Source: Ophiura sarsii (lineage: Eukaryota; Echinodermata; Ophiuroidea; Amphilepidida; Ophiuridae). From it: DNA of 64,000 nt. Every line of letters starts with the position of its first letter. The stretch's first letter is position 1. Position numbers and translations under genes: made by a program. The notes under the pieces were generated by a model. The model was not told the DNA's origin. It saw nothing but the letters and a program-made list of their open reading frames with translations, and searched no databases. Positions 62,395 to 64,000 of this stretch are shown in pieces. The DNA is taken from assembly GCA_035610835.1 (NCBI GenBank), contig CM069442.1, positions 1-64,000 on the forward strand, given 5' to 3'.

Positions 62395-63123
62395 TGCTAT
62401 GTTAGATACTGTTTTATAACTACATGTATGATTGATGGGTCGGTATAAATGGACGGCCCTCTATCTTATTGGAAATAAATTGATTTAATAGCCAGCCATT
62501 CATTCATTCATTCACCTATTCACCTATTCATTCATTCATTCATTCATTGTGAGACCAGGATTATAGTGGTTTGCATAGTTACTTTCATTTTGTTGCTTAA
62601 CTTGATCTACCAACCTAATATGCATCATCATAATTTGCCCTTAAATCAAGATGAAGGAAACGTACAAGATTACTGTGTGAAACATTTAAAATAAGCCAAT
62701 GAATACATTTTGCTGTGGTTAATTTGTAGTCTAAATGTGTTTTAGCTTATAAAAAGGTTGGACTATTAAGATCATTACTTTATACAATCAAATTAATTAT
62801 GCGCTTGTTTTTTGAAAAATAACAATAAAGCTAGTATATAATTGAGTAATAATTTTACATTAAAGTTTGCATTAATTTCTATATCACTTGGATTTCGAAA
62901 GAAATTGCAAAGGGTGTAGTTGAGAATTGATCCACCAAACTCGTGATACTGAAGTTGACGCTTTACCGGGCGCTTTACCAATTGAGCAATTCGTCTGTCC
63001 ATGAAATTATTTAGATAGTAATACAACTTTATAGTATTGAATATCGAATACACTAAACTCATTCATGCTAATTTCTCTAGATCAAAAGAGGGCGCTCATA
63101 CCTTTTTTTCTATTTTCAGCTTA

Positions 63124-63636
63124 GGGATCACGTCAAAACTCGACCGCCAGGCAACCGCCGGTTACGGCCGGTTCCGCCCGGTTCTCATAAAACGTGTCGT
63201 CTGTTATAATATACACACATAATGAGGTCAAATAGTTACACTCTGGTGAACACGACCGGTTGATAGTGCCTCGTCACACGCGTGAGCAATAAAATCTTGA
63301 AGTAATGGGCTCAGTTGACAACCAGTACAATACAGCTATTGATTTTCGCTGGGGTTGGCTTTTTCAATCTGTTTATAGCTCAATTAACTTTTTTAAATCA
63401 ATACCGAAAGTCTATGAAGGTTTTTTTTATAGAACGATTATAGAGAGAGCTATTATGACCGCAAAGTAACAGATTGATAGTGTAAATTGGTCCGGCTACA
63501 GCATTAAGTCAACCGGCGGTTGTTCAGTGTTGCATGCGCGAATATTCATATACCAGTAAAACATTTGACCTGAAAGAACCGGGCGGAACCGCCCGTCACC
63601 GGCGGTCAACGGGCGGTCGAGTTTTGACGTCTTCCC
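63124..63636. mobile_element. PIF/Harbinger-like MITE, copy M2, 513 bp
   Basis: TTA at 63121-63123 and 63637-63639. Termini gggatcacgtcaaaactcga and tcgagttttgacgtcttccc. It reads as the reverse complement of 20207-20718 with few differences. The empty site is preserved at 18978-18980 (agtTAGTAAgctg, inverted). Confidence 0.92.
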
Positions 63637-63676
63637 TTACTAACTATTAGTCAATGAGGGCTTATAGATGAAGTTT

Positions 63677-64000
63677 AACGGTATTTGGTATACGAATTAA
63701 GAAGTACATACCACTTGTATGGCAAGTAGCATTTGTTTGATGTACGTGAGTGAGACACGTGGAAAGCAAAGCAGGCTAGAATATGATGATGTCGGTAGCC
63801 GTGTATGATTTTATTAAGAAAAGTACAAATTTGTACAGTGTATTATATACATACATAGTTTTATAATGTTCTATTGGATGGATACATATGAACACAGGAA
63901 ATCTGAATGCAGCAGTTGCATATTGCAAGTTTGCAACTTCACCAAATACAGAGTGATATTCCTTGTTGAAGTGCCGACATGTTGGAAACAGATGCACTGC
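63677..64000. other. Window end; unassigned minus-strand ORF
   Basis: A minus-strand frame (63997-63776) is open to the window edge and starts HLFPTCRHFNKEYHSVFGEV. I do not recognise it; it may continue outside. No splice-site call is possible. Confidence 0.25.

Larger units (their letters stand above)
62289..63676 (-). repeat. Composite tRNA-like repeat, copy A' (with TTA MITE)
   Basis: Reverse complement of 18934-19809 with scattered differences. Parts in order: tRNA-like module 62306-62394 (minus), (ATTC)n tract 62506-62550, tRNA-like module 62919-63000 (minus), then sequence split by the MITE at 63124-63636. No target duplication or TIR bounds the repeat itself. Confidence 0.88.

Overview
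The window looks like a repeat-rich nuclear chromosome from an invertebrate animal, probably a deuterostome and possibly an echinoderm. The evidence is intron-containing genes with GT/AG junctions, a sulfonylurea-receptor-like ABCC gene, an intronless peptide-type GPCR, an ankyrin-repeat gene, animal-type non-LTR retrotransposons, and many TIR-bounded miniature transposons. The echinoderm suggestion rests on the frequent short motif taggccta and general genome texture; it is inference.

Host genes occupy little of the sequence. At 1052-4349 (+) lie the last four coding exons of an ABCC8/ABCC9-like (SUR) gene, covering the second nucleotide-binding domain from just after Walker A to the stop. 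At 17267-18469 (+) is a complete single-exon 400-aa rhodopsin-class receptor, most like TRH-receptor-type peptide GPCRs. A damaged fragment of its 5' coding region lies about 2 kb upstream and ends where a palindromic element begins. At 26973-27745 (+) are the last two exons of an ankyrin-repeat protein, with a possible alternative exon at 29199-29253.

The rest is repeats. 5382-14110: a nearly complete LINE (+), a TA-flanked element, and a CR1/Jockey-like LINE (-) broken by a palindromic MITE. 14510-15946: foldback elements. 18934-23240: a tRNA-like composite repeat, a TTA-flanked MITE and fragments of other families. 23690-26075 and 54590-59880: two arrays of one satellite family in opposite orientation. 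30565-33070: a tandem array of roughly 85-90 bp units invaded by a hAT MITE and a LINE tail. 34981-43500: four tandem units of about 2 kb. 44391-48090: a 109-bp satellite bracketed by short inverted repeats and full of RGGTCA half-sites. 48091-50185: an inverted relic of the 2-kb unit, then a TIR element. 51900-52592: a second hAT MITE that appears identical to the first. 62289-63676: an inverted copy of the 18.9-19.8 kb repeat, carrying a TTA MITE that the first copy lacks.

Several same-family copies face each other across the window, so 18.9-63.7 kb has a loosely mirrored layout. Paired filled and empty insertion sites give the order of some events. I saw no CRISPR array, no ribosomal RNA and no convincing functional tRNA. 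Similarity between copies was judged by eye; no alignment or database search was run.
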